NCBI GenBank assembly: GCA_015680905.1
Contig: CM027377.1
Location: 60,037,501 to 60,101,500, forward strand
Length of the DNA stretch: 64,000 bases
Direction of reading: 5' to 3'
From: Coptis chinensis
Lineage: Eukaryota; Streptophyta; Magnoliopsida; Ranunculales; Ranunculaceae
Position numbers and translations under genes: made by a program. The notes under the pieces were generated by a model. It was not told the origin of the DNA. It worked only from the letters and a program-made list of their open reading frames with translations, and did no database searches. Positions 46,701 through 57,880 of this stretch are shown here, piece after piece. Each line of letters begins with the position of its first letter. The stretch's first letter is position 1.

Positions 46701-49700
46701 TGATGGAAGGCGATAGAGACCTTGTTCAGATTTGCCTTGGAAAAGAATTCTCTGAGAGGCATTTTCCTTCACAAAGAATAAGTCCTTAGTAAAGATTGAG
46801 TAGCAGTTGTTATCAAAAACACACTGGTGGACAGAAAGTAAGTTATGGGAGATGGATGTACATGTAATACATTATGTAAGTGAAAAGTAGAAGTTGAATG
46901 AATGACAGTAGCATTACCAGTGCGAGAGATTGGAAGGGATTGCCCATTGCCAACAAATACTTGATTGAGTCTTCGGTAGTCATATTCTAGGAAGCACGGA
47001 TACCGATATGCGATATGCGACACGGACACGGCATTTTTCAAAAATATAGGACACGGATACGTCATGGACACATTTGAATAATATATATATAAATATTATA
47101 TAATTGAGCATTTTTCACCAAATTCAAATTAATATGGCAATTCTACTTCATAAAATGACCAATTCAAACACATTAAGCAGCAACTTACATGTATAACTTG
47201 GATTCACTTCATCTTTCTTCTCTTGCATCTCTTCTTAACTTGGATTTTATTTCACTTGTTTTTTTTTTTGTTATAGTTCCAAAAAATATTTCTTGTATGT
47301 GTGAGATTACTGTCCCCCGCGTGTCGGAAATTAAAAAATTAATTATAAAATCGGATACTCTAAATCGCGTATCCGACACGTATCGGACGCGTATCCGTGC
47401 GTATCCGTGTAGGACACATATCGGACACGGATACTTCACCATTTGGGACGTATCGGTGCTTCATAGGTCAGATTAGAGTGAGAGATGTGAAAAATAATTG
47501 GTGACATGATTCGTGGCTGCGGTATCAGCTAGCCAAAATGTAAAAGTTGATGGACTGAAGACTCTGTTAGCAAACATAGCTTGGAGCTTTTGTGGAGGTT
47601 GTTTACCTATGTGAGAATGATTCATCCTGTGCCAGCAGTCTATGGCAAGATGGCCTATCTTTTCTCAAATTTGACATATAGGCCTATTCCCATTATAGTT
47701 GGAGTCAGTGTTCCCATTACAGAATCGTGGCTGTCTATTTCTTTAGAAGACAACTGAGGCATATTGGAGTTATCTGACGATGAACCCCTATAGAAAGATT
47801 GATCTCTGCCTCTAGCAATGTAATTTGATCTGCATGAACCTCTTCCGTAGATTGGTTTGAAGTTTGAGCTGTTTGGGTTGCAGCAAGAGCATGAGTGGTT
47901 GTAGATGGGTGTTGATTTTCTGATTAAGCATGCTTATAAGTGTATTTGGAAGAACTATATTCCGTTTATAGTTGCTTTCTTTTGTGGGTGTGTTTGTGTG
48001 GGTGGGTGTGTGTGTGTGTGTGGGGGTGTAAAATGTGGGGATTTATGTGAAATTGGTATAAGCATGTTAGATGAGGGATCTATTGTAACTTGGGGAGCTT
48101 GAGTGTGGTCTGTGGGGTATCTTGCTTATTGTACTGTTAAAGATTGTAATGTTTTTTTTTGAAGAGGTAAACGATCAATATATATATATATAAACTTTAT
48201 AAAAGATAATTACAATATAGGATGAGATATCCTACTAAGAACCGTAAAATAAAAGACAACAACAAGGAAACGCAGAAATACAAAAGTGATTAGACATCTC
48301 GGATGATATCTAAGTTATTTGTAATGTTGTAACCTCTTTTCTAATATAAATACATCCTGAATTTTACCGATAAAAAGAAATAGAAAAGAAAAGAAATTAA
48401 AGAAGACATAAGATGTTCTTTTTTGTCCTCGGGTAAGAAAATAGGATGATTGACCTAATGTAGTGGTCTTCTTTGGCTAAAATTGTTCCTTTCGTCCTTA
48501 TAATATTTTGTACGATAACCCATGCCTTGAATAAAGGATGCAGAACCCGTTCATATTTGCAGAGAAAGGGTTATGATGCGGAAACTTTGTCATTAGTCAT
48601 TATATATATAAGTTATTTGTAATATATTAACGATGGAAAGGTGTAGCTCTGATAAGTATCAGTTTGCCAAGCATTCCCTAGAATGTGTTAAGCTAATTAC
48701 AAATGCTGAAAGATGAAAAACTAGCCACTTTCTCTAATGTTCTTTCTTCTTTCGTCTTTAAGATTCTCCTTGATCTAGCATGTTTAGATGTCAATGTTTG
48801 CCTGTTACCTTGACTCACTATGAAACCTCTGTATCTGATAAAGCTGTTGACTTGTACTGATTCAAATTTGTTGTGCGTTTGTGATCAAATATATACGACT
48901 TCATCTTGTTTTCATGTTAAAGTTATTTCTTCGATTTGTGATGAGTGTCATCTAAAGCTGTTGAGTTGTACTGATTGAAATTTGTAATGCGTTTTTGTTC
49001 AAATATATTGACTACATCTGGTTTTCTTGTTTATAATTATTTTTTTCTGAAACTTGTGACTTGTGAGACCCCCAACCATCACCCACACACACATGCACAT
49101 AATGCTGCACAAATGGAGACTTCTTCCTTCTAAAAGAGGAAAAGCTTTAGAAAGAAGTAAATTTATGTTGTCAACATGCGTTGTGCCTCTCAAAGAACAG
49201 ATGATAATGTAGGTGTAAACCTATCTCCCATGTTAATGCCGTTAAGTACAATTGTTGGATAAAATATGTACAATTGATTCATGCCAATTCACTTAATAAA
49301 AAAACTAGATATTAGGGAAAAACTTGCACCAGTTGAGACATAATTGTAGATTGTGAATTGCTGGAAAAAGTTGAAGTTTGCTCATATCTATGTCAATCTT
49401 ATTTTCAGAAACTTAATTGGATGCATGGAAACTGATTAGTTTTTTTTCTGTTTTTCTTCTTTTGATTAAAGGAAACTGGATCAAGTCACGGTGACATTGG
49501 AAAAATGCACCCCCAGTCAGTTGTTTCTCTGTTTGAGTCCCAATGGAGCACCCTGCAGATGGTTGTACTGAGGGAGATACTCTTGTCTTCTATTCGTGCA
49601 GGAGATCCTCTTAGCGCGTGGAGTGCTGCAGCTCGTCTACTTAGATCTTATTATCCTCTGATTACGCCTGCTGGACAAAGTGGCCTTGCAAGTGCACTTA

Positions 49701-52700
49701 CAAATTCAGCAGATAGGCTCCCGTCTGGAACCCGTTGCGCAGATTCTGCCTTACCTTTCATAAGGTATTATGCCTGTACCTCATTGTATTCATTTGGTCA
49801 ACACCTACATTCTTCTTTCTTCTCTCCCTCTAGCTCTCTCCCCTCCCCTTCTCTCTTTTGTACAACTTTTTGTTAGTTTTGCTATTTTCTCTATTAGAAA
49901 TCTTGGCCTAAATATATCTGTTGATTCCTAAATTGTTGATCAATTTCACCCTGAAGTACCATGAACTGCCGATCTGGAGGTTCGGTTGGGGGCTTAGGGA
50001 TTAACTGTCTTACATATACCATTAAGTATCATGTGGTGGTAGGGTCAGGAGGTTCTTGATATACTCAGGCACTTGGCGAATCTCTGGATGAACTTTTGGT
50101 TAGTACCATGGGAGAAAACAAATGTAAACGAATTGTTACTATTATATATCTTTCCTTAAAAGCATTTTGTAAGTAGGTTCCTCAATTCTGTGAAATGTAT
50201 TTGACTATTGATTGTAAAATTAGTCCTCGTTGCTACTGGTTTCTGGTATTTAAAGTTTTGTTTCACTCAAGTGGTGCAACATCGTTGCAAATGATTTGCT
50301 AGGTATTAGAAGAAAAAAAATAATATATGAATTTATGTCATATTTCACCATGCTTGCCCTTGCTGTAAGAAAAGTTTCAAAAGGATACAATAAATTTAAA
50401 CATGGGATTCGTCACTTTGTACTGTTCTGATACTACAATAAATATCTCCTTGTGAATGGTCACAACAACATGGCACTCATTCTTGGTTAGATATAGACTC
50501 GTCGTATTTGACCACTATTCTAAGAATAAAATATTTCCTGAAGGTTTAGATCCCGTGGATATTTGATGTGATTTAGGGTTTATAATTGCTAATTAGGCTA
50601 CTTTCTTTCTAGGTTATTTCTAGTTATGCATTTAGGTATTCTTTTTTAGTTTCTTTTTCCATTAGTATCCATATTGCAAGCCTTCTAAAGCTATAAATAA
50701 TCATGCAGTCCTTTGGCCATAGTAGTTTTTGGTATGGAATAGATTTGGATTTTAGATGAGAATTTGTTGAATTCATTTAATTGCAATTGCGATTGCATCA
50801 ATATTTATTTCATCGTTCTATGACCTAGTGATGTATATCATTAGCAAAGAATGTACTTATTATATGCCAGTTGAGAATGATTACACAGTTGGTGTTATTA
50901 TTATTGTTATCCTTTGTATCCTATTCCTTTTGGTTGGGGCTCGGATCTCTATGTTTTGGTCTTAGTTTTTTATGTATAACAGTGTGGTTTTCTCAGCTAA
51001 TGAAGGAAGGTTTCAGTGGGGTTGAATCCATGACCTAGTAACTGCATTTGCAACAGAAGAAGAGAAAATGAGATGGAAGAAGGATACAAGTTAAGGGGTT
51101 TTAGGTTTTCTGAAAATAAGGGGATCTAGCTGCTTTGGTCTTCTTTTGGTTTGCTTGTTTTGTTCTTTGTGTGCTGCTTTTGCGCTGGTAATGGTGTGTC
51201 TTGGGGGTGTAAATAGGGGTCCTATGTGGTGTGTGTCCTCCTGAGTATTAGATACAGATTAAATTTCTAGGTGTTGATGTAATTAAACAATCATATATTC
51301 ATATCAATATATTGCATTCTGCTGATTAAAAGTGGTTTGAGAAGATAAGAGGAAAAAAAAATAAAGATCTAGGAGCCCAGGGAAAAAAAGAAGTGTCAAG
51401 CTTTAGGATTCAAAAAGTACGGGACAAATAAAAAGAAAGGAAATGAAGGAGAGAAAGAACATTATAGTAGGTTACATCATCTTTGATATATCACAGGCTC
51501 ACAACTTGTTCTGGATCTGTATTCTTTACTTTAATGGGGAATTTGTGTTTTCTTTATGTTGTTTTCCACACAATGTCTTCTTTTAGAATTAATCTGTAAT
51601 TAATTTCCTCTGTTAATTGTAAAAGCCTGGTTTGCAAATCTTGTGACAAACTATTTATTCATATTATATCAATCTCTGCCTGAGATCAGATATGATTTCC
51701 ATTATAAGGTTACATCATCTTTGATATATCACAGGCTCACAACTTGTTCTGGATCTGTATTCTTTACTTTAACGAGGAATTAGTGTTTTCTTTATGCTGT
51801 TTTCCACACAATGTCTTCTTTTAGAATTAATCTGTGATTAATTTCCTCTGTTAATTGTAGAAGCCTGGTTTGCAAATCTTGTGACAAACTATTTATTCAT
51901 ATTATGCCAATCTCTGCCTGAGATCAGATGTGATTTCCATTATAAGGAGTACCTTTGCTTTGATTGCTTCCAGGTTGCATTCATTTCCTCTTCACCCCTC
52001 ACAAATGGATATTGTTAAACGCAATCCAGGAAGAGAAGAGTGGTGGTTGGGCTCTGCACCATCAGGGCCTTTCATTTACACGCCATTCAGCAAAGGCGAA
52101 CCAAATGATAGCAGCAAGCAGGAGCTTGTTTGGATTGTTGGAGAACCCATTCAAGTGTTGGTAGAGCTGGCCAATCCTTGTGGATTTGATTTGGTGGTTG
52201 AAAGTATATATCTTTCAGTTCATTCTGGAAACTTTGACGCTTTTCCAATTCGTGTAAGTCTTCCACCTAATTCAGCAAAGGTGATTCCCTTATCAGGGAT
52301 GCCAACTTCAGTTGGTCCTGTGACAATTCCTGGGTGCATTGTTCATTGTTTTGGTGTTATAACTGAACACTTGTTCAGGGACGTTGATAATCTTCTCCTT
52401 GGAGCTGCACAAGGACTTGTTCTTTCTGATCCATTCCGTTGTTGTGGATCTCCTACTCTAAGAAATGTAACTGTTCCAAATATATCTGTAGTACCTCCCT
52501 TACCACTGCTTGTGTCACATGTGTTAGGAGGTGATGGTGCTGCCATCTTGTATGAAGGTGAAATTCGTGATGTTTGGATTAGTCTGGCAAACGCGGGATC
52601 AGTTCCGATTGAGCAAGCTCATTTATCAATATCTGGCAAAAATCAGGATTCTGTTATTTCAGTTGCACAAGAAACTTTAATGTCAGCTCTTCCTATTAAA

Positions 52701-55700
52701 CCGGGTGCTGAAGTTACTCTGCCAGTGACAATAAAAGCTTGGCAGCTGGGCTTGGTGGATCCTGATAATTCTACTGGGAAAAGTGCTTCCAGAAATATGG
52801 GCAGGTTATCTAAGGATGGGAGCAGCCCCATATTGGTCATTCATTATGCAGGTAGGCTTCATACCTTAATCATGGGAACCATATATTGTTATGATCTGTT
52901 CTAATCTTGTATTCTGTGTGTTGTCCCTTTAGAATGCAATGAATCACATCAATCAGTATGGGTTTATTGGAAAAAGAAATCAATATGAGTTACCTTTTGT
53001 ATAAAGTTGTATTAGCTTACCAGAAAAAGGGCCGAAAAATAGATAGCTCTCTTTGTGAGATCAGATCTCTTAAATTTCATACACTATTATTATAACAGTT
53101 ACCTGCTACTAGCTTCCATATATGTCCAATCTAATGATGGGTGCATATCTTGTGTGCTCTGCCAACACATTTATTGCATTTCATTTATTGTCTCTCTGGT
53201 TAAAAAAACATCTTGCAGACCATATACTATTTCTCCTACTTGTAATTTAAAAGTATAGAAATATTCATTGATGATTATATTATTGATACATTGATCTCAC
53301 TAGTTTATATAGAGATTACAAATACCAATATATAGAAACTAAATCCTTGATTGGTGCTAGCCAAATCAAATCAAATAAGTTCATAATAATATCATCCTGT
53401 ATAAATCCTGATCAGGAAGATATTTTAGATATACTGATCTTATGCGCCTCACTTATATTCCAACACTCATAAAAGTGCAGGTGTCGTGGACTTTAATATT
53501 TTCTTTTGTGTTTGTCAGGACCACTATCACAACCTGGAAAAACAGTAACAAATGACTCCACAGTGCCCCCTGGTAGACGTCTGGTTGTTCCATTGCACGT
53601 CTGTGTTTTGCAGGGCTTGTCTTTTGTCAAGGCCCGTTTGCTCTCGATGGAAATCCCTGCACATGTTAGTGAGACTCTCCCTCGATGTGTCCATGCAGAA
53701 AATGGTTCCACTAAAGAAGTTACTGGAAGCAAGACAGAAAGCTTGGTGAAGATTGATCCGTACAGAGGAAGTTGGGGTCTCCGCCTTCTTGAGCTTGAGC
53801 TGTCTAATCCAACTGATGTGATCTTTGACATAAGTGTTTCTGTCCAGCTGGAGAGTCCAAAGAATGACGACAACATGACTGTTGTTGACCGTGATGCTGC
53901 TGATTTTGGCTATCCAAAAACGAGGATTGATAGGGATTACTCTGCAAGGGTGCTTATACCATTGGAGCATTTCAAGCTGCCTATCCTTGATGGGTCCTTT
54001 TTTACAAAGGATACTCAGGCAGATGAGCCATTAAATAGTAAACATTCAAGTATTTCAGAAAAAAATATGAAGGCTGAATTGAACGCATCTATCAAAAATT
54101 TGATCTCTAAAATTAAGGTGAAATGGCAATCTGGGCGGAACAGTGCTGGTGAATTGAACATTAAGGATGCAACACAAGCAGCTCTTCAAACTTCTGTGAT
54201 GGACATACTGCTCCCAGACCCTTTGACCTTTGGATTCAAGCTTGCTAAGAATTATATGGGACCTGCAACACCAATTGATACCCCAACAAAATCTACCCTC
54301 GGAGTTAGTTCTGTAGGGACAAAAGGTTCTATATTAGCACATGATATGACTCCAATGGAAGTCCTTGTTCGTAACAACACTAGGGAAACAATCCGGATGA
54401 ACCTTAGTATAACTTGCAGAGATGTAGCTGGGGAGAACTGCATTGAGGGCAACAAAGCAACTGTCCTTTGGGCTGGTATGGTTTATCTTCTTTGTTCAAT
54501 CTTCCTAGAAAATAAGAGGCGCTTCAGTTGTTTTTGGTTAAATTTGTTATTTTCATTTCATGTGTAACTAATTGTGCAGTTGGGTAATAGGATGTAAGAG
54601 TGTGTTTAATAAATAGAAGGGGGGTAAAAACCTTTGGGTGATGAAACTTTTTGGTCTGGGGCTTCCCCCGCCAGCATCAAAGAGTTACTTGTCTCATTTA
54701 AAATAGGCTTGCCAATCCAAAAAAAATGAGCTGGGGAAAATAAGGAGGAACATTTTTCTTGGGGGGGTGGGTGGCGCAAAACATGATGTTGCCTATAAAT
54801 ACTAATAATCCACTGTGTTTTAACTTGTAACCTTAAATGCTAAGGGTAAAATAAAAGGGAATTTCTATTATAACAAGTAACATGGAAACTTTGTATTTGT
54901 AAAAAATTCCGTGTTGGACACACAAACACAAAGACACGTTGTGCATACTATTAACATAGTTACAGTTCCATGATATGCCACTTTCATTTTTCATTGTCTA
55001 TGTGTAAGGAGGCGCTTTGTAAGGTCATGAGCCCAAGAATTAGTTGTGTAACTAAAAAAGTATTAGGTTTCTTTCTAATCAGTTGTGTCCCCATGTCCTA
55101 CTTCATATTGATCGTTGTGTCGGACACTATGTATCTGTATCGGGAACCGATGTGTACCAGTATCAATGTGACTTGGCAATTATATCACCTTTTTTTTTAT
55201 GAATCTGCAACATGTATATGACGGCGTATTGGGAGCCTAGGAGAAGAACGAAAAAAAAAAGGAACGAGTTATTTCATTTATTGTAGATTTACCCATGAAA
55301 ATTCTCGTGCCATCTAACACTCCCCAAAGTAGGAAATAGTTAGATATTTTACCTCTAGGCTCTCTTAAACGGACTAACCGTTTACGGACATGTTATATAG
55401 TGTCTGGCACAGCTTATATTGTGTCTTGCACAACTTATAAAGTGTCATATATAAGCTACCCACGAACAAGTTAATAAGCATAAATTAAAAAGTTGTTCAA
55501 GACATAAGCTGCCCACGAACAAGTTAATAAGCATAAATTAAAAAGTTGTTCAAGACACTATATAAGCTGCCCTACAAACATGTCCGTTTAAGAGAAAGCC
55601 TGATTTTACCTCTGTATATGACAATGCATAATGAGGATGATATCAAAATGTTTCTACAATGAAGATTCCTACAAATCTACAACTCATGTATATTTTGATG

Positions 55701-56567
55701 TCGGAATAATTCAGTGCATGGTACACTTTTATAACTCTCTATCCCATGATAAATTTTCATAGCTTGGAATCGAATAGTGCTTTATCCTTGGTACGAATTT
55801 CTTTGTACACAATAATATATATTAACGTATAATTTTTTGCTTAAGTTCCTTTAACTATTAAATCAGTTTCCTTATCAAGGATTGTAAATGGATAGTTGTG
55901 CTATTTCAGTAATGGATTATGTTGAATTATACTGAAAGGAGCATGAGAAACTACGTTAGAAGATTTTGATTTGAGTCATTACGGAGTCTAGTTGAATCCA
56001 GTTCGTCCCTAGAAAGCATGTCGGTGGGTTTTTGAAGTTTCAAGTTGCATATATCACCTTTTCATATGGCTTGAGCCTTCTTTCTGAATCCCATGCAAAT
56101 TTCTTAGCAATTTCAGAGCTTATTCCAATGGATACCTCTATCCTACTGTCTTCTGCTTTTCTCATTAAATAAGCTTCCCTATAGCTGGAAAGGAAAACTG
56201 GGAGACTATTTTTTGCCAAATGCCAATCAAGTTTTCAAATAAATAATTGCAAAGCCAATGAGAGATACTCTTTTAATGTTTTTTTATTTTATTTTTACAT
56301 TCATAGCACTGAAAATGAATGTTGTTTCTGGTTTGTGTGCTGAAAGGTGTCTTGAGTGGGATCAGCTTGGAGGTTCCCCCGCTTCGAGATATCAACCATT
56401 CCTTTTCCCTCTATTTCTTGGTGCCAGGTGAGTATACATTGGTAGCTGCTGCTTTGATTGATGATGCAGATGACATTCTCAGGGCTCGTGCAAGAACAGA
56501 CTCCCCTGATGAACCGATCTTCTGTCGTGGACCGCCTTTTCATGTCCGTGTTATTGGAACTGCATGA
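31707..56567 (+). CDS. TRS120: TRAPPII-specific subunit TRS120
   Basis: Ten exons: 31707-32138, 35077-35283, 35405-35587, 36856-36965, 37113-37172, 37748-38039, 49472-49764, 51974-52851, 53519-54475, 56347-56567. All introns are GT-AG and phases match. The CDS is 3,633 nt, 1,210 aa; Arabidopsis TRS120 is of similar length. It starts MEPDVSIETGCMIRIAVLPI, then SAISSFYTEHQKSPFTNQPW. Later blocks include LLMEFEKWVLRAESAGTILK, GDYCLLAGSPVDANAHY, RNPGREEWWLGSAPSGPFIY, and the C-terminus EPIFCRGPPFHVRVIGTA. TRS120 is a TRAPPII-specific subunit that helps activate Rab GTPases at the trans-Golgi/early endosome and is required for cell-plate formation. No signal peptide or membrane segment is seen. 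An in-frame ATG at 31515 exists, but family similarity begins at 31707. I see no break. Confidence 0.97.
32517..34951 (+). mobile_element. 5'-truncated LINE in TRS120 intron 1
   Basis: Flanks aagatcctagtttcgttt (32499-32516) and aagatcctaattttgttt (34952-34969) are an 18-bp target duplication with two mismatches. The 3' end is A-rich (34920-34951). Degenerate coding includes SLPLQYLGPCYN (the SLPFTYLGLP block after RT) and further on GRFSSKSFYFYI, the zf-RVT domain. The RT catalytic core, endonuclease and ORF1 are absent, so reverse transcription stopped early at insertion. It is interrupted by a hAT-like element at 32683-33516. Confidence 0.85.
32683..33516. mobile_element. Non-autonomous hAT-like element nested in the intron 1 LINE
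   Basis: Termini are taggggtgtccac and, inverted, tagtggtgtgcat. Subterminal ggttcggtttggttt and aaccgaa motifs repeat in both orientations, as in many plant hAT elements. The LINE reading resumes on each side. Flanking octamers tatgggag and catggcat match at only five positions, so the duplication has decayed or the ends are slightly off. Confidence 0.65.
36180..36345. repeat. Fragment of a tandem acggatacg-type repeat element in intron 3
   Basis: Strings gacacggatacgtgtgtcggtatccaat-like and cgtgtctgacatggacacctgggtacgtat are related in opposite orientation. They match the element at 46991-47467, so this is a second, decayed copy. The rest of intron 3 (35588-36855) shows nothing else. Confidence 0.5.
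38570..41240 (+). mobile_element. Degenerate LINE (RT region) in TRS120 intron 6
   Basis: Shifted frames give a run like KTFI-LIPKRE-x-DI-DP with LVGSAYEIILEVLSVRLK, then CQIFDGVLVANL before 39060. Reading resumes after 40611 with WRKCIRIRISSSSFSSLIDG and later LLWVSGLDRSKFSSLICNMW, and at 41150 SSYLGLLLGAHYRS. These are consecutive blocks of the plant LINE reverse transcriptase. Stops and shifts are frequent. It ends abruptly at about 41240 without an A tail. Confidence 0.75.
39061..40610. mobile_element. Non-autonomous DNA transposon nested in the intron 6 LINE
   Basis: The left end ggcatctctaatggaggg (39061) and the inverted right end ggcatctccaatgggggg (40610) form imperfect TIRs, with gtgtaaattttacac / gtgtaaacttc just inside. 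LINE coding is interrupted here. The termini resemble PIF/Harbinger-like elements, and ata/tta flanks would be a decayed 3-bp duplication. No transposase was seen. Confidence 0.6.
41930..45038 (-). mobile_element. 5'-truncated LINE inserted into the copia element
   Basis: gtctttatatttgatt occurs at 41914-41929 and 45039-45054, a perfect 16-bp target duplication. A T-run at 41928-41940 is the A tail read in reverse. Between them the - strand encodes the RT core (ILIPKKGVGDLKDYRPISLL; HLQFADDTIFF with the catalytic FADD), then TYLGLPLGARS and the zf-RVT region (LWDNKEEFSVRSFYHVLAKG). Endonuclease and ORF1 are missing. A few stops and frameshifts break the reading. Confidence 0.94.
43487..44304 (-). 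pseudogene. LINE reverse transcriptase core
   Basis: Frames 44304-43999 and 43936-43487 carry RT motifs in order: FVILIPKKGVGDLKDYRPIS, then KRQILDCCLVANEIVDSKRK, then after a break MDKMGFGIVWRWWIRVCISM, RGLRQSDPLSLFLFIM and HLQFADDTIFF. The FADD catalytic pair is intact. A C-run at about 44010-44020 and a stop near 43940 interrupt the frame between them. The enzyme would prime reverse transcription at the nicked target in intact LINEs. Confidence 0.88.
46991..47467. mobile_element. Small inverted-repeat element nested in the copia remnant
   Basis: Ends gaagcacggatacc and, inverted, gaagcaccgatacg form TIRs. The interior is rich in (a)cggatacg and ggacacgg words in both orientations. The copia reading (HLSLI on one side, EYDYRRLNQVFVGNGQSLPI on the other) is interrupted exactly here. 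A 3-bp TAG duplication is possible. Related words occur in intron 3 near 36190-36340 and weakly near 55110-55170. Confidence 0.65.
47906..49471. other. Distal part of intron 6, with LINE-tail-like pieces and a 114-bp-spaced repeat
   Basis: A T-run followed by gaagaggtaaacgatcaat at 48153-48175, and gaattttaccgataaaaag at 48359-48377, look like LINE 3' ends in opposite orientations. gctgttga(c/g)ttgtactgatt(c/g)aaattt occurs at 48843 and 48957, a direct repeat about 85 bp long. No gene was seen. Confidence 0.45.
49765..51973 (+). other. TRS120 intron 7
   Basis: Intron of 2,209 bp. Apart from the tandem duplication at 51470-51945 I recognise nothing in it. Confidence 0.8.
51470..51945 (+). repeat. 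238-bp tandem duplication in TRS120 intron 7
   Basis: ggttacatcatctttgatat starts at 51470 and again at 51708. The two copies differ at about nine positions. The second copy ends about 25 bp before the exon 8 acceptor, but the pyrimidine tract and acceptor lie outside it. Confidence 0.95.
55357..55602. mobile_element. Mutator-like MITE in TRS120 intron 9
   Basis: attttacctct at 55346-55356 is repeated exactly at 55603-55613. The left end aggctctcttaaacggac and inverted right end caggctttctcttaaacgga form TIRs. A 57-bp direct repeat lies inside (acccacgaacaagttaataag near 55459, repeated near 55510). At 246 bp without an ORF it is a MITE. A 9-11 bp duplication suggests the Mutator superfamily. 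Confidence 0.85.
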
Positions 56568-57310
56568 TTTGCTTTTGGGACTCTTTGTTCCGAATCTTTA
56601 AGTCATTTGCGAAATATTTTTAATCGCCATATAATGAGTTACAGGATTATGATTACTATGGCTTCACAAACACGTCATCCACATTTCTGACAAATGATGC
56701 AAGCATGTATTAGATAATGTAAAGTGATTGTAATTGTACGGTAAATTTTAGACTTCATTTGAGAAGGAATAACTGCATACTTCATTTTCAATTCTTGCAA
56801 CTTCAGATCTGATTCTTTATGTGTTTGAATAACTAGATATGTAAAGCAAGAGTTGTAATCCGAATAGTTTCAGTCTTTACTTGGTTGATGTGGGTTCCTT
56901 ATGTACTTCTCTTACTTGCTGGTAGACATTGCTCACTAGACGGCCATGGGGGGGCCAGTTAAATTTCGGGCTTCCTTTCATCCAAGTGAATCTTAATAGC
57001 GTAAGGAAAATATATTCCCCGTGAATGGATCCAACAGCCTTCTACTAGGGCAAGACAAATACCATGATCTGTTGAGTCCAGTTAGCATCCTTCATCTGGA
57101 ACTTTATTTTTATTTTATGCGCATATACATGGTTTCCTTTTATTTTATTTTGTTGATTTATTGTTTGTTTTGTCATTGCGAGTTTGTAATTCGATGAACC
57201 TTTTAAAGAGTAGCTCCCTCAAAATGACCTTATTGAGAAAAAAGAAAGACCTATAATCTACAAACGTTGCGTTGGTTGGTAGATTACATTTTCATAACAA
57301 AAAACTAAAG
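56568..57310 (+). other. TRS120 3'UTR and adjacent intergenic sequence
   Basis: Sequence after the TGA is AT-rich. The 3'UTR probably ends within about 200-300 bp, but no single polyadenylation signal stands out (gaataact near 56768 is a weak candidate). No ORF was seen. Confidence 0.5.
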
Positions 57311-57880
57311 CTAAAAGGCGTTAGTAGGGTGGGGGGAATCGTTGAAGTTAGGCTGAAGGGGTGAAGAGTACCAGACATCCAATCCGAAGTTACTCATATT
57401 AGTGAGAAGGGCAATTATCTCTAAAATTGGAAGTTCCATCATTAATGTTCCAGACTTGTTAGCCCTTATTCGCATGCACTGGTGTCTGATACACCTAACT
57501 AGAGAACATAGAGAACATTTGGCACAACAACCAACATGATATACCAACGTTATTGATAGTTCTGTTCGCCAAACTTTGATCACAATGGTGAAGTTGATGT
57601 AGGACACAAGAACAGGATTTAGGCCACAGGTTCCATTACCACTTACCAGACCATCTAGTTTGTGAGCTAAATCCATAGACCTGAGTTTTCAAAGGAAGGA
57701 AATGGATCCTGAGCCCACAGGGCGGAGCCATTGCCCCAAACAAGCCCATTCCGATAAGAATACGTGCAAAATCCAGCATGAAATAGCTTGACTTGCTTGA
57801 GTACTTGCAATCCAGCCTAAACAACAAGACGTCGGGGTAAAGCCCTGCGACCGAAGCATTCTCCAAAGTTTAAAGCCCAT
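57311..57880 (-). pseudogene. Unassigned overlapping ORFs on the - strand
   Basis: Two partly overlapping frames (57866-57636 and 57676-57311) together give a 570-bp open-rich stretch. It includes LDFARILIGMGLFGAMAPPC and a cysteine-rich piece VGCCAKCSLCSLVRCIRHQC. It could be one decayed gene with a frameshift, possibly the tail of a LINE ORF, but I recognise no motif. It is less AT-rich than the surrounding DNA. Confidence 0.25.

Larger units (their letters stand above)
41400..47905 (-). mobile_element. Ty1/copia retrotransposon remnant, antisense in TRS120 intron 6
   Basis: Reading right to left: a CCHC knuckle (CQI-x-EKIGHLAIDCWHR) near 47680-47630; the protease site WLADTAATNHVTN near 47530; the pre-integrase block RILFQGKSEQGLYRLP near 46760; integrase pieces (WGPTPVNSISGHKYYV) near 46400; and the integrase end VYKCACFPWLRRYTNHKFQP at about 45950. 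RT pieces follow left of the LINE at 41914 (GSIGKYKARLVAKG) and QQFSMKDLGSLHY near 41450. The order gag-protease-integrase-RT is copia. The RT box reads YVNII where YVDDI is expected. No LTRs were found. Confidence 0.85.
38040..49471 (+). other. TRS120 intron 6, 11.4 kb of nested transposons
   Basis: The donor is aat|gtaagt at 38040; the acceptor is gattaaag|gaaactgg at 49471. About three quarters is assignable to a + strand LINE, a - strand copia element, a - strand LINE and smaller insertions, each listed separately. The outer parts (38040-38570 and 47906-49471) contain no recognised gene. Confidence 0.9.

Noticed and set aside
52343..52840. Antisense ORFs in TRS120 exon 8
   Set aside because: They are shadows of the coding strand with no start context or family similarity.
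53493..53970. Antisense 127- and 147-aa ORFs in TRS120 exon 9
   Set aside because: They lie opposite conserved coding sequence and reflect its codon bias.
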